Source: Heracleum sosnowskyi (taxonomy: Eukaryota; Streptophyta; Magnoliopsida; Apiales; Apiaceae). Taken from it: DNA of 64,000 nt. The DNA lies in contig CM061240.1 in NCBI GenBank assembly GCA_030848705.1, forward strand, positions 127,832,998-127,896,997. Reading direction: 5' to 3'. A model generated the notes under the pieces. It saw nothing but the letters and a program-made list of their open reading frames with translations. It did no database searches and was not told the origin of the DNA. The first letter of the stretch is position 1; each line of letters starts with the position of its first letter. Below, piece after piece: positions 1-11,865 of the stretch. Position numbers and translations under genes: made by a program.

Positions 1-1925
1 CTTAAAGATATACACCTGACAAAAGAAACTTGAAGATAATAAGATCATGAAATAAAATTTCCAATATTCCAAGGTTAAATGATTATAAGTTAAATAATAT
101 AATTCACTTTTAAACTTATTTACAAGTTAAATGAACAAGGAAAAAGGAATCGAAAATCTAATATTATAATAAATACAATTTTTGGGAGATGAAAGACGCC
201 TAGACTAAAAAATGTTGTCCAACTAGCTAGGTAGCTCGTTTCCTGAAAATTATGTCCCTAGAGATAGGTTCGGTATTAACAATTTGGGAGGAGTGAGGGT
301 CAATGGAGGCAGATCAAGTAGTAGACGTAGGAACCACTCAAGTTCGGCCACAAATCACTCATCAATCACCAGATTGACTGTCTGCTCAAGAACCTCCAAA
401 AATTTATCCCAACCCCATATGTTATTCGTACTCCCTCCGTCCCGATGATTTCTATACATATCATCTGGGCACGGAGGACAAGGCATGAATAAAAATAATA
501 CTACAAGTTGTTGATGTGCTTGCAATAATAATTTAAATATACAAAAGTAAATATGATTAGAAAAAAGGTGGGAAAGAGATTAACAAAATTCCCTCCTAAT
601 CAAAATTTACAATCAAAAGTTCCCTCTCTTTTAGCCACCTGTTAAACCACCTCACATGTTATACCACCTGACCTACTTTATAATATGCTCTTTACACCCA
701 TTTCTTTCACTCACTGCTACTTTCACAACACTGTTTTTTTTCATAGAGAACAACAAAATGCCTTTTCTTCTTGATTTAAATGAAGAGTCAATTCCGGATT
801 TAAATGAAGTTCCACCTGCTACATGTCCTGCAACAAGAAAGAGACTAACAAATTTAGAAAAAGATCAAATTGTACATATTCTAATTTTCAATTACAACAA
901 TGACAAGCTTGGGAGAGGAATTATCAAGCAAATTGCCTCTAAGTATGAAGTCACAAGGCTAGTAATTTCACAAATATGGAAAGCAACTCTACAAGCAATC
1001 AGAGGTGATGAGCATCCTAATGTGCATAGAAAGTACAAAGGTAGCAACAAGAGTAAAGTTTTCAACTTAGAAAATGTAAGTTCAATTCCATTACACTTAC
1101 GAACCAATATTCGGACACTTGCTTGTCAACTAAATGCACCTAAATCCACTGTACATAGAGCTATTCAAAAGGGGGAAATTAAGTCACATTCAAATGCCTT
1201 AAAACCTTATGTAACATCTCAAAATATGGAAGCAAGGGTGAGGTTTGTTTTAAACCATATCGAAAGCTCAACACTCCAAACAAACCCAACATATGTAGAC
1301 ATGTATTGTACAATTCACATAGACGGGAAGTGGTTTTATATGACTAGGACATCACAAAAATACTACCTATTGCCAAGTGAACCGGAACCCCAAAGAACTT
1401 GCAAATCCAAGAGATTTATAACAAAGATTATGTTTATGAGTGCGATTGCAAGGCCTAGGTATGACAAAGATGGTGTTTGTATATTTGATGGAAAAATAGG
1501 AATCTTTCCTTTCACTATTGAGGAACCGGCGGCTAGAGCAAGTAAAAATAGAGCAAGGGGTGTCATAGAAGTGAAACCTATAGAAAGCATCACCAAGATT
1601 GTGATCAAACAATGTTTAATCGAAAAGATTATTCCGGCTATAAAAGTTAAATGGTCATCCGACTTTAACAAACATATAGTCATCCAACAAGATAATGCTA
1701 GACCTCATATAAGTGACAATGACGAAGATTTTATCAAGGTTGCACAAGATGGTGAATTTTATATTACATTAGCTAATCAACCACCTAATAGCCCGGATCT
1801 CAATATCAACGATTTGGGTTTTTTTAGAATAATACAAGGACTACAACACGAGAAGGCACCTAAAACGGTTACTCAATTAGTTTATGCCGTGAAGCAAGCA
1901 TATGAAGAAGTAAGTGATTCTACTT
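1..1925. repeat. Duplicated segment, copy A (flank plus mariner-like 5' part)
   Basis: This stretch matches 9941-11865 almost base for base at a constant offset of 9940, with only scattered substitutions. The match includes 430 bases outside the mariner terminal repeat, so it is a segmental copy and not an independent transposition. The right limit is sharp after the shared GATTCTACT. The left limit lies outside the window. Confidence 0.93.
431..1925 (+). mobile_element. Mariner-like element, 3'-truncated copy
   Basis: The element starts with the plant mariner/Stowaway terminal motif CTCCCTCCGTCCCGATG next to a TA dinucleotide (429-430). It holds the transposase reading frame but loses its right half, including the right terminal repeat, at about 1925. 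It should be unable to move as a unit. The complete counterpart is at 10371-14087. Confidence 0.9.
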
Positions 1926-1948
1926 ATTTTTTTAACAAATATAATTAA
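758..1948 (+). pseudogene. Mariner-like transposase, C-terminally truncated
   Basis: This is a Tc1/mariner-superfamily transposase of the plant DD39D type, which would cut and paste the element at TA sites in the nucleus. An upstream in-frame ATG exists at 656, but the segment between reads as a hydrophobic leader unlike the family, so I prefer the ATG at 758 (MPFLLDLNEE). The catalytic aspartates are visible in HIDGKW, QQDNARPH and INDLGFF, with 39 residues between the second and third. A helix-turn-helix-like N-terminal region precedes them. The final family-type segment seen in the 10698 copy is replaced by a short tail (ending FFNKYN) encoded by unrelated sequence after 1925. A handful of amino-acid differences separate the two copies. 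The catalytic triad survives, but the protein is truncated and its element lacks a right end. Confidence 0.88.
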
Positions 1949-2013
1949 TAAAATATTAAAAATATAATAATGAAATAATAATTAACAATCCGTGCATAGC
2001 ACGGGTTTTAAGC
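1926..2013 (+). mobile_element. Helitron 3' terminus
   Basis: An AT-rich stretch leads to a perfect 6-bp-stem hairpin (CCGTGC-ATA-GCACGG, 1992-2006 approximately), followed a few bases later by CTAG and then T. That is the standard Helitron 3' end. No Helitron 5' end is visible between here and the window start, so the element either begins outside the window and carries the mariner copy, or is only a terminal fragment. Confidence 0.75.
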
Positions 2014-2490
2014 TAGTTATCTTATAATAGACGAAATATTAAAAGTTTGGTCGGTTGGTTAGTACTAAGTGATTTTACTTAATTAGCCTTACTTATTTTT
2101 AAAAATTATTATTATATACTATTTTATAATAGGCGAAACATTAAAAGTTTGGTCGTTCCGTTGGTACTAAGTGATATTACTTAATTAGCCTTACTTATTT
2201 TTAAAAATTATTATTATATAATAACATTATTTATAACCAATTACCTTTTCAGCTAAAATACATTACTTTTTCTATTTTTTCTAAAAAAAATCTCCTTTTT
2301 TTTTCTAAACTTGCCTTTTTTAACTAAAACATGTTACTTTTTATATTTTTCCTTAATAAAAACTTTTTTCCCAAAAATATCACGGGCAATCCTAACTTAT
2401 TTATTTTAAAACCTATTTTAACACTTTTAATTGCCCTTCTTTTTTTAAAAATATCACGGGCAAACCGTTAATTATTTATTTTAAAACATA
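2014..2490 (+). repeat. Repeated Helitron 5'-end-like sequence
   Basis: Two head-to-tail copies of a roughly 100-bp block (starting near 2018 and 2122; TAATAGACGAAA..., TTGGTACTAAGTG..., CTTAATTAGCC) match the 5' region of the Helitron that begins at 2491. The rest is AT-rich with runs such as CTTTTTCAGCTAAAATACAT. No gene is visible. It looks like remnants of older Helitron insertions of the same family. Confidence 0.6.
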
Positions 2491-2855
2491 TCTATACTAT
2501 CTATATTATCTTATAATAGACGAAACATTAAAAGTTTGGTTGATCGGTTGGTACTAAGTGATTTTACTTAATTAACCTTGTTTATGCTTAAAAATTATTA
2601 TCAAATAATAACATTATTTATAACCAATTACCTTTTCAGCTAAAATACATTACTTTTTCTATTTTTTATAACAAAATCTCCTCTTTTTCTGAAATTACCT
2701 TTTAAATAGATAGAAGTTTTAATTGAGGTAAACTATATGTTCGAATTTATAAAGGATAAACAGTTTGAATTTATAGGTAAGACCTCAAGTCTCGAAAAAT
2801 ACCGGTATAACTTCTGTGAAATCCTAGTGCATTATCATAGAAGTTGGGGGGCAAA

Positions 2856-3564
2856 TGATATGGGTTAAAAATAACCCTAAAGATATAATTAATATTGCAT
2901 TAATTAAACCTAGCTGGTCCATAAATAAGGCCCGTTAATAAGGCCCGAAACTCTAATTAAATATTAATTTTGTAATTAATATTTGGGCTAGAAGTACAAC
3001 ATGTATTAGGAGACGTCCAATACAGGCTTGTTCTAATACAAGTGGGTTTGTTCCAATAAAAGTCCATTATGATATGGAAACAACTCCTACAAGGAAGGAT
3101 CTAGAATTAATCCTTATCCACCGTCAAGGATAAGACTTATCCTTCAAGAAAGTGATAATAATTATCCACCGTCAAGGATAAGATTTATCCTTCAAGGAAA
3201 TCCATACTTATATACTAGGCTTCTAAACGCCTATATAAAGGGTCTGACCCCTCATCTCAGAACTACGTTTTGGACACAGCTCCATACGTCATCTACTATG
3301 TTTTGGACACAGCTTCATACGTCATCTACGACGTTTTAGACTTCATCCTCGAATAAGGACATACAAGTCACTACGTCATTGGTGTGCCCCTGCCGCCATA
3401 GCCCCGAGGGCAACACCAAGAACTAAGTTTTTATTGGCTTGATTCTCTAGAGATACGTAGGCATCTTGTTAGGACCGAGTTAGTCCCCGACAACAAGAGT
3501 AGCCATTAAAGCTCGAAAGCTCATAAACCCTAGCAATAAATTCACAAGTACGTTTTTTAATCCA
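2856..3564 (+). repeat. Tat element left LTR
   Basis: The LTR starts TGATATGGG and ends AATCCA. It holds about two to three copies of a roughly 50-bp repeat built around CCACCGTCAAGGATAAG (near 3117-3200) and a TATA-like TATATAAAG at 3232-3240. It also has repeated TACGTCATCTAC phrases near 3288-3330. It is about 55 bp shorter than the right LTR because it has one fewer repeat unit. Confidence 0.88.
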
Positions 3565-5434
3565 AGAAAGCTACGTCCATACTTCCAAGCACACAAGATA
3601 GAGGTTTTGACCAATCAGCCTCTAAGAAACATCTTGCACATCCCTCAAGTTAGTGGAAGGTTGATCAAATGGGGTATTGAATTGGGATAATTTGACATCA
3701 AGTATAAGCCTCGAACGGCCATAAAAGCTCAAGCACTCGCTGACTTCATGGTTGAATGCACCATTAACAACCAGGAAGTCGAGGGGAAGGAAGTAATAGT
3801 GGAAGACAAGAAAGATAAAGACATGGTGTCCAAAGAATGTTGGGTGCTCTATTTTGATGGAGCATCAAAAACAAAATTAAGTGGAGCAGGTTTGGTGCTA
3901 CAAAGTCCTGATGGATTTCTCATAGAGTATGCACTAAAATTGGACTTCCCAACGACCAACAACGAAGCTGAGTACGAAGCCCTGATAGCTGGCTTAGGGC
4001 TGGCTGGAGCCTTGAGAGTTAAGACTCTGAAAGTATGTGGAGACTCGAGGTTGGTAGTTTCCCAAGTGAATGGGGAGTTCGAAGCTAGAGATGAAGTCAT
4101 GGCCAAGTATCTAAAACTTGTTAAGGCTATTATGACTCAGTTTGATGAATGTTATGTGGAACACGTTCCAAGAGAAGAAAACATGAAGGCTGACGCCTTG
4201 TCCAAATTTGTTTCTTCTGAAATAGAAAACTATGCAGGGAGTGTGTATTTCCAAGTCTTGAAGACCCCAAGCATTAATGGAAAGTTGATAGCGCCCATTG
4301 ATGTGGCTAGCTGTTGGATTGATCCCATCAAATCTCATCTGGAAACTGGTTGGTTACCTAACGATACTTCAGAAGCACGAAAGCTATATGTGAGAGCACT
4401 AAGGTATGCCCTGATTGAGGGAATCCTATACAAAAAGTCTTTCATCATCCCATACTTAAAATGCTTGAGACCCCAAGAGGCAGAATTGGCCCTAAGGGAG
4501 GTACATGAGGGAATTTGTGGGCAGCACTTTGGGGGCAGAGCCCTTGCTCATAAAATTACCCGTCTAGGTTTCCATTGGCCAAGCATACTTGCAGATGCCA
4601 AAAGTTATGTGAAGAAGTGTGAAAGGTGCCAAAAGCATGTACCAATGGTTAGACAACCACCAGAGATGTTGACGTCCATAAACTCACCTATCCCATTTGC
4701 CATGTGGAGAATGGATATACTTGGACCATTTTCAATAGAAAGTGCGCAGAGAAAGTTGTTGATAGTAGCAATCGACTACTTCACCAAGTGGATTGAGGCT
4801 AAGCCTTTAGCCAAGATAACCACCAAGCAGGTGATGCATTTCTTCTGGGAAAATGTGATATTCAGATACAAGATTCCACGTATCTTGGTCACAGATAATG
4901 TGATATGCAGATAGGAGATTCCACAAAGTGGTTGAACGCTCTATAAACACTTGGGTAGACGAATTGCTCCCCATACTATGGGCATATCGTACTACTTGTG
5001 AAGTCACCACTGGAGCAACCCCCTTTCTGCTGGCATATGGTGCAGAGGCAGTGGTTCAAGTGGAGATTACTCACACATCTCCAAGAATCGAAGCTTATGA
5101 GCCAGAGACAAATGAAGAAGGCATGAGGCTGGCCTTAGATCTAATTGATGAAGTTAGAGATGAGGCAAACACCAAGGTAGTTGAACATCAAAAAAGGGCA
5201 TCTTTCTACTATAACCTAAGGGTTAAAGAGAGATTCTTCCATCAAGGAGACTTAGTCCTCCGAAAGATTGAGGCATCCGGGGTTGGACAAAAAGGCAAGT
5301 TGGCCCCAAATTGGGAAGGACCATATCGCGTTAAGAACGTATTTGGTCGAGGCTCATACAAATTGGAAACCCTTGAAGGGATCGAAGTGCCAAGAACTTG
5401 GCATGCTGCAAACTTGAAAGTCTATTATGTTTAG
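3565..5434 (+). pseudogene. pol: Tat pol remnant: RNase H and integrase
   Basis: A degraded connection region runs from 3565 with an in-frame TAA at 3688. It joins an open stretch 3748-4914 that encodes an RNase H domain (WVLYFDGASK, NNEAEYEAL, ENMKADALSK) and the start of integrase, with a zinc-binding H-x-H...CERCQKH element and catalytic-core motifs (MDILGPF, YFTKWIEAK, ILVTDN). A deletion with frame change near 4905-4925 removes the core region that would carry the catalytic glutamate. A second open stretch, 4928-5434, gives the rest of integrase (WAYRTT, GDLVLRK, WEGPYRV, TWHAANLK). The second RNase H style and integrase wording are typical of the Tat/Ogre side of Ty3/gypsy. It is not functional. 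Confidence 0.92.
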
Positions 5435-6128
5435 TGCATCCTAAAAGGATCCGCTAGTAGAACAAGTAGAAATAAGGTTCGATGAAATCATGAGCTTCCT
5501 AGAAAGCAGATGAAGGGTTGAACCCGTTTTGATTGGTAGAAACATCTTCAAACCTTTGCCAAGACAAACTACAAATGAATGCAAAGGAAATCATACAAAA
5601 TATGCATGTCAACTGCACAAATAGAGTTGAATACAACCAACCCCGAAGGGTGAATGTTGCTAATAAACATACAAAAGAAAGCCTATGATGCCTACTGTAA
5701 ATTAGCGAAAATTTCAAGATCAGGAGAAGTTTGATATGATAGACTTGAGAATGAATCACTACGAGTGGAGCCATCAGTAAGAACTCGTAAGGGTGAAGGG
5801 TTGAAACCCTATAAACGTAAGACATTCAGTCCAAACCCCATCATTCGATATGCTCAGTGAAAGGCTTGAAGCCAAAACAAGACGGTATAAGACATAAGAG
5901 GCTTATGCAAATGTCAAGTTAGCCTCGAATAAGGCAAAATCGTCGTAAATATGTAGGTCGCTCCACATTTCACACCAAGACGATACTCGTGAAACACTAG
6001 TGTATATTAAAATCCTCAAAAAAGGGTAGTAAGTCCCAAGTAAGGGATAAAAAGACCCCAAGTCTCGAAAAAGACCGGTATAACTTCTATGAAATCCTAG
6101 TGCATTATCATAGAAGTTGGGGGACAAA
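5435..6128 (+). other. Tat 3' noncoding region with polypurine tract
   Basis: No convincing coding sequence lies between the integrase end and the right LTR. The last bases, AAGTTGGGGGACAAA (about 6114-6128), form the purine-rich primer site expected beside a 3' LTR. The 70 bases before the LTR match 2782-2855. Confidence 0.75.
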
Positions 6129-6892
6129 TAATATGGGTTAAAAATAACCCTAAAGACATAATTAATATTGCATTAATTAAACCTAGATGGTCCATAAATA
6201 AGGCCCATTAATAAGGCCCGAAACTCTAATTAAATATTAATTTTGTAATTAATATTTGGGCTAGAAGTACAACCTGTATTAGGAGACGTCCAATACAGGC
6301 TTGTTCTAATACAAGTGGGCTTGTTCCAATAAAAGTCCATTATGATATGGAAACAACTCCTACAAGGAAGGATCTAGAATTAATCCTTATCCACCGTCAA
6401 GGATAAGACTTATCCTTCAAGGAAGTGATAATACTTATCCACCGTCAAAAATAAGACTTATCCTTCAAGAAAGTGATAATACTTATCCACCGTCAAGGAT
6501 AAGATTTATCCTTCAAGGAAATTCATACTTATATACTAGGCTTCTAAACGCCTATATAAAGGGTCTGACCCCTCATCTCAGAACTACGTTTTGGACACAG
6601 CTCCATACGTCATCTACTACGTTTTGGACACAGCTTCATACGTCATCTACGACGTTTTAGACTTCATCCTCGAATAAGGACATACAAGTCACTACGTCCT
6701 TGGTGTGCACCTGCCGTCATAGCCCCGAGGGCAACACCAAGAACTACGTTTTTATTGGCTTGATTCTCTAAACACTAGAGATACGTAGGCATCTTTTTAG
6801 GACCGAGTTAGTCCCCGACAACAAGAGTAGCCATTAAAGCTCGAAAGCTCCTAAACCCTAGCAATAAATTCACAAGTACGTTTTTTAATCCA
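6129..6892 (+). repeat. Tat element right LTR
   Basis: It is homologous to 2856-3564 over its full length and ends AATCCA. It starts TAATATGGG, so the expected TG has mutated to TA. It has an extra unit of the CCACCGTCAA repeat (near 6380-6505). Scattered substitutions between the two LTRs point to an old insertion. Confidence 0.88.
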
Positions 6893-7597
6893 TAACAGTA
6901 TTCGAATTTATAGAGGAGAAGAGTTCAAATTTATAAGAAATGCATACAAATAAAAGTTATATTGGAAGTAGAATAGGTATTTATAAGCCATAATTAAAAA
7001 TTTTTTGTTAAAATTAGAATAGGTGCACGAATTTATAAAGATGAATAGTTCAAATTTATAGAATAGAGGTATAATTAAAAAATTTATTCAAAATAGAATA
7101 AGTGTTTTAAAAATATGAAGGAAAAGAGTTCAAATTTATAGAAAATTAATAGAGAAGGGATAGTTCGAATTTATGGGGAACACATATTAATTAAAGTTTT
7201 ACTATAAGTAGAATAAGTGTTCGAATTTATAAATGATAATAGTCTGAATTTATAGGTAATTTATACCGGATAATAGTTCAAATTTATAGGTAGGACATAT
7301 AATTAGAAGTTATATTAGAAGTAAAATAGTTGTTCGAATTTATAGAACAGAAGAATTAAAATTTATAAAAAACATATAAATAAAAGTTCTATTGAAAATA
7401 AACTATGTGTTTATAAGATATAATTTTAACGAGAATAAGACGTACTACGAAAGATCGCATTAACTACCAGAATTTAATATGATATAGAGAACCGTGTTAA
7501 TATTAATATTTAATATTAAAGATATTGTATAAAATAAATATATATTGTTAAAGTTTTTGAAATAAAGTACAACGGAAAGCGCGAATTTATCAACTAG

Positions 7598-8746
7598 TTA
7601 TCTTATAAATTTAGTGAATAATTAATTTATATTAAAAAGTCCGAGTTGTGATTACAAAAATATATTAATTAATTAAGATTATTAATTTATTGAGTATTAA
7701 TTATCGAGGTTTAACTGTACTAACTAACCGATGTATTCTTTATGAGTATTTACCAGCTCATTCGAGTTTCACTACCTCGGCCATTTCGTTATTAGGTCTC
7801 CGCTGTTCTTCTAGCTTTTACCTCTATACAATTCATATATAACCACTTTATAATTACTGGGTTTTTGGTCATCTTTGGTCAACTACACTTCCTTGTTACT
7901 TTATTTATGTATTACCAAAGTTTAATAAAATTTCCTTCTTGAAATTTTTATTTTAATTAGGGTTTGGTCACAATGGTATTTATGCAACTGCTTTTTATAA
8001 ATTAATGTTCTTAAAATTAAAAAAAAAAAAAACCAAACTATAAGAATTTTTTTGATTTGTACAGAGGTTGTATATTAAAGAAAAGCAGGGTCGGGGCAAG
8101 AAATATGAGGGCCCTGTGCGAAATTTCAAAAATTGGGTCCTTTATTTATATTTCAACATAAATTTAAATATTTTTTTTCTTAAATAAAATAAACTATCTA
8201 AAGGCATTGTAAATAAGAAAATAGACTTCGACAAATTCACTAAAACAGAGTCGTAAGTCTTAAATTTTTTGTTAAATTTCAAAAAGTACATATAGGAAGT
8301 TATAAATTTGGGGGTCGTAAATCTTCGGGGCCCTGTGCGGTCACTCACCCACTCTCTCAGCGCCGCGGGCCCGAAGAAAAGGTGTTCATTCTGTAAAAGA
8401 AAACACATACAATATTTTATTTAAAGAATTATGTAGGAATTTAGGAACCATTTATGATTTTTGAGAACAAGATTTAAATTTTTATAACGTTTTCAGTGTT
8501 ATCGAATCGTCAGAGTATATGTACTGAAAGGTCTGCATTCCTGTAGCATCTGATCTATAATTAATTTCCTTTGGGAATTAACATGACTAAAAAAACTGGA
8601 TCATTGTCAAAACAAACCTTTACACTTCCGGTACACACATTATACAACGAATTGAATGTGACTATCTGTTTCATATGTCATAAACCAACAAACTCTCCAC
8701 TTACTTAAGTCTTCCAACAAGTATTCGGTGCAAATTTAGACTGAAA
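7598..8746. other. Intergenic, upstream of small host gene
   Basis: The stretch is AT-rich with no supported gene. A patch at about 8087-8373 starts with GCAGGGTCGGGGC, twice contains GGGCCCTGTGCG (near 8109 and 8328) and ends near GCCGCGGGCCCG. That composition is seen at the ends of plant DNA transposons, but I cannot define terminal repeats or a target duplication. The last 150 bases should hold the promoter of the gene at 8747. A weak TATA-like TTATACAAC lies near 8640. Confidence 0.4.
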
Positions 8747-8980
8747 ATGGCTGGCTCTAAAAGCGCGAAAACGAGTGGTTCTTCATGCACAAAAACTAGT
8801 GCTTCTATGTGCACAACAGCTGTTGCTACGCAAAAAGTTTCTGCTTGGTCCTCTGGAACCAATGTGCTGCAGGGATCGGCCAAGGAAGTGATGAAGGCAC
8901 CGGGTCAAGATGGTTTCATCTTCAGGAAAGATTTTGAAAGTGACCCGAAAACCTATTTCTTCAAAGGCCTGCGTGATTAA
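8747..8980 (+). CDS. Small host protein with C-terminal FESDPK motif
   Basis: This is a 77-residue, single-exon candidate gene. The start has good plant context (AAAATGGCT). The first 45 residues are rich in Ser, Thr, Lys and Ala and look disordered. There is no signal peptide or membrane helix. The C-terminal part (about residues 50-72, KAPGQDGFIFRKDFESDPK) matches position for position the C-terminus of the protein at 21457-21789: K-x-P-G-x-[DN]-G-[FY]-I-x-R-x-x-F-E-S-D-P-K-x-Y-F. Conservation of this patch in two otherwise different small proteins argues that both are real and belong to one family. I have seen similar endings in short plant proteins but cannot assign a function. Transcription is not shown by the sequence alone. 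Confidence 0.65.
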   Translation: MAGSKSAKTSGSSCTKTSASMCTTAVATQKVSAWSSGTNVLQGSAKEVMKAPGQDGFIFRKDFESDPKTYFFKGLRD

Positions 8981-9077
8981 GCTAGACTGAGTGTCGATCT
9001 ATGCAATGTTGCTAATATGAAGTATTAAAGTCTATGTACTCCGACATTTGATGATATATATAAATGTCTAAGCATTA

Positions 9078-9870
9078 TTAATATCTTACCATGCTCTTGA
9101 TTTTCTTTTGACTTAATTATTCACGTATGTATAAGTATATGTTGATTGCAAAATATAAAAACATGCATAAGCTTCTTATCTGCATAAACAAGAATCAGAA
9201 CAAGCATTTAATTTTATGGCGAAAAACAACGTTAATCTGAAAAGTTCACTGGCCAAATTTGTACTGGAGGTTTCAGAAAGAAGATTTTGAGATGTAAAAT
9301 GCATGATAACTCCTTTTTTAAGATTTTTAAATGTTGCCAAGTTCTTTTTTAGAGATTAGCATGTCAGGGGTTTGATAGCATATAGAATTAGTGATCGTCC
9401 TACTTTATTTCTTCAAGTTTTTTTTTTAGAGTAAACTACAGAACGGTAATCATATTTTACATTAATTTTTAAAAAAATAACTGAATTTTTGAGTTTGTAA
9501 ATTAATGTTCAGATTTTATTTCCGTCTTTTAAAAGATTGGCTCGTGCTATAATTGTGAACGTGAAAATGAGTCATTTTCTTAAAAATTTGAAACAAAATT
9601 TGGTTATTCTTTTGAAAAAAAGTTTGGATGAGTCACTTTTTTAAAACGCCGGAACTAAAATTGGTCATTAATTTGCGAACTTGAAAATTTGACCATATTT
9701 TTAAAATTCAATGTAAGATACGGCCACCACTATGTACTTTACTCTTTTTTTAATATCTTACTATATGCTCTTAGATTTTCTGTTGACTTAATTATTTTAA
9801 TTATTTATGTATGCATGATATGTATGTGGGTATCTAAACATTTTTATGGCTAAAACAACGTTAATGTGAA
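9078..9870. repeat. Local direct repeat downstream of the 8747 gene
   Basis: The stretch at about 9078-9240 (TAATATCTTACCATGCTCTT... and TTTTATGGCGAAAAACAACG) recurs at about 9752-9870 (TAATATCTTACTATATGCTC... and TTTTATGGCTAAAACAACG). A MITE-like element lies between the copies. It looks like an old local duplication of the gene's 3' flank. Confidence 0.6.
9428..9745. mobile_element. Short TIR element (MITE)
   Basis: The left end AGAGTAAACTACAGAACGG and the reverse complement of the right end, AGAGTAAAGTACATAGTGG, form imperfect terminal inverted repeats around 318 bp of AT-rich noncoding sequence. Internal phrases are also partly inverted. A target duplication is not clear, so the superfamily is open. 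Confidence 0.6.
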
Positions 9871-9940
9871 GATATGTAGCGATCTCATAAATGTAAAGAA
9901 TCATGGTTGTATGATGTATCTGGTTGAGATTAATCAAACT

Positions 9941-11865
9941 CTTAAAGATATACACCTGACAAAAGAAACTTGAAGATAATAAGATCATGAAATAAAATTT
10001 CCAATATTCCAAGGTTAAATGCTTATAAGTTAAATAATATAATTCACTTTTAAACTTATTTACAAGTTAAATGAACAAGGAAAAAGGAATCGAAAATCTA
10101 ATATTATAATAAATACAATTTTTGGGAGATGAAAGACGCCTAGACTAAAAAATGTTGTCCAACTAGCTAGGTAGCTCGTTTCCTGAAAATTATGTCCCTA
10201 GAGATAGGTTCGGTATTAACAATTTGGGAGGAGTGAGGGTCAATGGAGGCAGATCAAGTAGTAGACGTAGGAACCACTCAAGTTCGGCCACAAATCACTC
10301 ATCAATCACCAGATTGACTGTCTGCTCAAGAACCTCCAAAAATTTATCCCAACCCCATATGTTATTCGTACTCCCTCCGTCCCGATGATTTCTATACATA
10401 TCATCTGGACACGGAGGACAAGACATGAATAAAAATAATACTACAAGTTGTTGATGTGCTTGCAATAATAATTTAATTATATAAAAGTAAATATGATTAG
10501 AAAAAAGGTGGGAAAGAGATTAACAAAATTCCCTCCTAATCAAAATTTACAATCAAAAGTTCCCTCTCTTTTAGCCATCTGTTAAACCACCTCACATGTT
10601 ATACCACCTGACCTACTTTATAATATGCTCTTTACACCCATTTCTTTCACTCACTGCTACTTTCACAACACTGTTTTTTTTCATAGAGAACAACAAAATG
10701 CCTTTTCTTCTTGATTTAAATGAAGAGTCAATTCCGGATTTAAATGAAGTTCCACCTGCTACATGTCCTGCAACAAGAAAGAGACTAACAAATTTAGAAA
10801 AAGATCAAATTGTACATATTCTAATTTTCAATTACAACAATGACAAGCTTGGGAGAGGAATTATCAAGCAAATTGCCTCTAAGTATGAAGTCACAAGGCT
10901 AGTAATTTCACAAATATGGAAAGCAACTCTACAAGCAATCAGAGGTGATGAGCATCCTAATGTGCATAGAAAGTACAAAGGTAGCAACAAGAGTAAAGTT
11001 TTCAACTTAGAAAAGGTAAGTTCAATTCCATTACACTTACGAACCAATATTCGGACACTTGCTTGTCAACTAAATGCACCTAAATCCACTGTACATAGAG
11101 CTATTCAAAAGGGGGAAATTAAGTCACATTCAAATGCCTTAAAACCTTATTTAAAATCTCAAAATATGGAAGCAAGGGTGAGGTTTGTTTTAAACCATAT
11201 CGAAAGCTCAACACTCCAAACAAACCCAACATATGTAGACATGTATTGTATAATTCACATAGACGGGAAGTGGTTTTATATGACTAGGACATCACAAAAA
11301 TACTACCTATTGCCAAGTGAACCGGAACCCCAAAGAACTTGCAAATCCAAGAGATTTATAACAAAGATTATGTTTATGAGTGCGATTGCAAGACCTAGGT
11401 ATGACAAAGATGGTGTTTGTATATTTGATGGAAAGATAGGAATCTTTCCTTTCACTATTGAGGAACCGGCGGCTAGAGCAAGTAAAAATAGAGCAAGGGG
11501 TGTCATAGAAGTGAAACCTATAGAAAGCATCACCAAGATTGTGATCAAACAATGTTTAATCGAAAAGATTATTCCGGCTATAAAAGCTAAATGGTCATCC
11601 GACTTTAACAAACATATAGTCATCCAACAAGATAATGCTAGACCTCATATAAGTGACAATGACGAAGATTTTATCAAGGTTGCACAAGATGGTGAATTTT
11701 ACATTACATTAGCTAATCAACCACCTAATAGCCCGGATCTCAATATCAACGATTTGGGTTTTTTTAGAATAATACAAGGACTACAACACGAGAAGGCACC
11801 TAAAACGGTTACTCAATTAGTTTATGCCGTGAAGCAAGCATATGAAGAAGTAAGTGATTCTACTT
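9941..11865. repeat. Duplicated segment, copy B
   Basis: This is the partner of 1-1925. Here the sequence continues past the breakpoint into the rest of an intact mariner-like element, so this is likely the source copy. Bases 9941-10370 are flanking DNA outside the element. Confidence 0.93.

Larger units (their letters stand above)
2782..6892 (+). mobile_element. Decayed Tat-type Ty3/gypsy retroelement
   Basis: Two similar LTRs (2856-3564 and 6129-6892) flank a short internal region with only the late part of pol. The 74 bases before the left LTR (2782-2855) duplicate the internal sequence just before the right LTR, including the purine-rich GAAGTTGGGGG tract, so the left LTR was once a right LTR. 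The usual primer-binding site, gag, protease and most of reverse transcriptase are missing. A deleted tandem array or an unequal-recombination product would explain this. Confidence 0.85.
2491..7597 (+). mobile_element. Non-autonomous Helitron with nested Tat retroelement
   Basis: It begins with TC at 2491 (TCTATACTATCTATATTATC) after an A and ends in CTAG at 7597 before a T, preceded by a short GC-rich stem region (GGAAAGCGCG). That fits Helitron insertion between A and T without target duplication. The body on both sides of the inserted gypsy element has the same repeated phrase GTTCGAATTTATA (about 2739-2781 and 6900-7350), supporting one element split by the insertion. Without the insert it is about 1 kb. 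No Rep/helicase coding is present. Confidence 0.7.

Noticed and set aside
656..757. Upstream in-frame ATG as the mariner transposase start (also 10596)
   Set aside because: The extra 34 residues are hydrophobic leader-like sequence unlike the family. The ATG at 758/10698 gives the expected N-terminus.
2856..6892. Treating 2856-6892 as a normal complete LTR retrotransposon
   Set aside because: Internal sequence precedes the left LTR, and the primer site, gag and most of pol are missing. It is a rearranged remnant.
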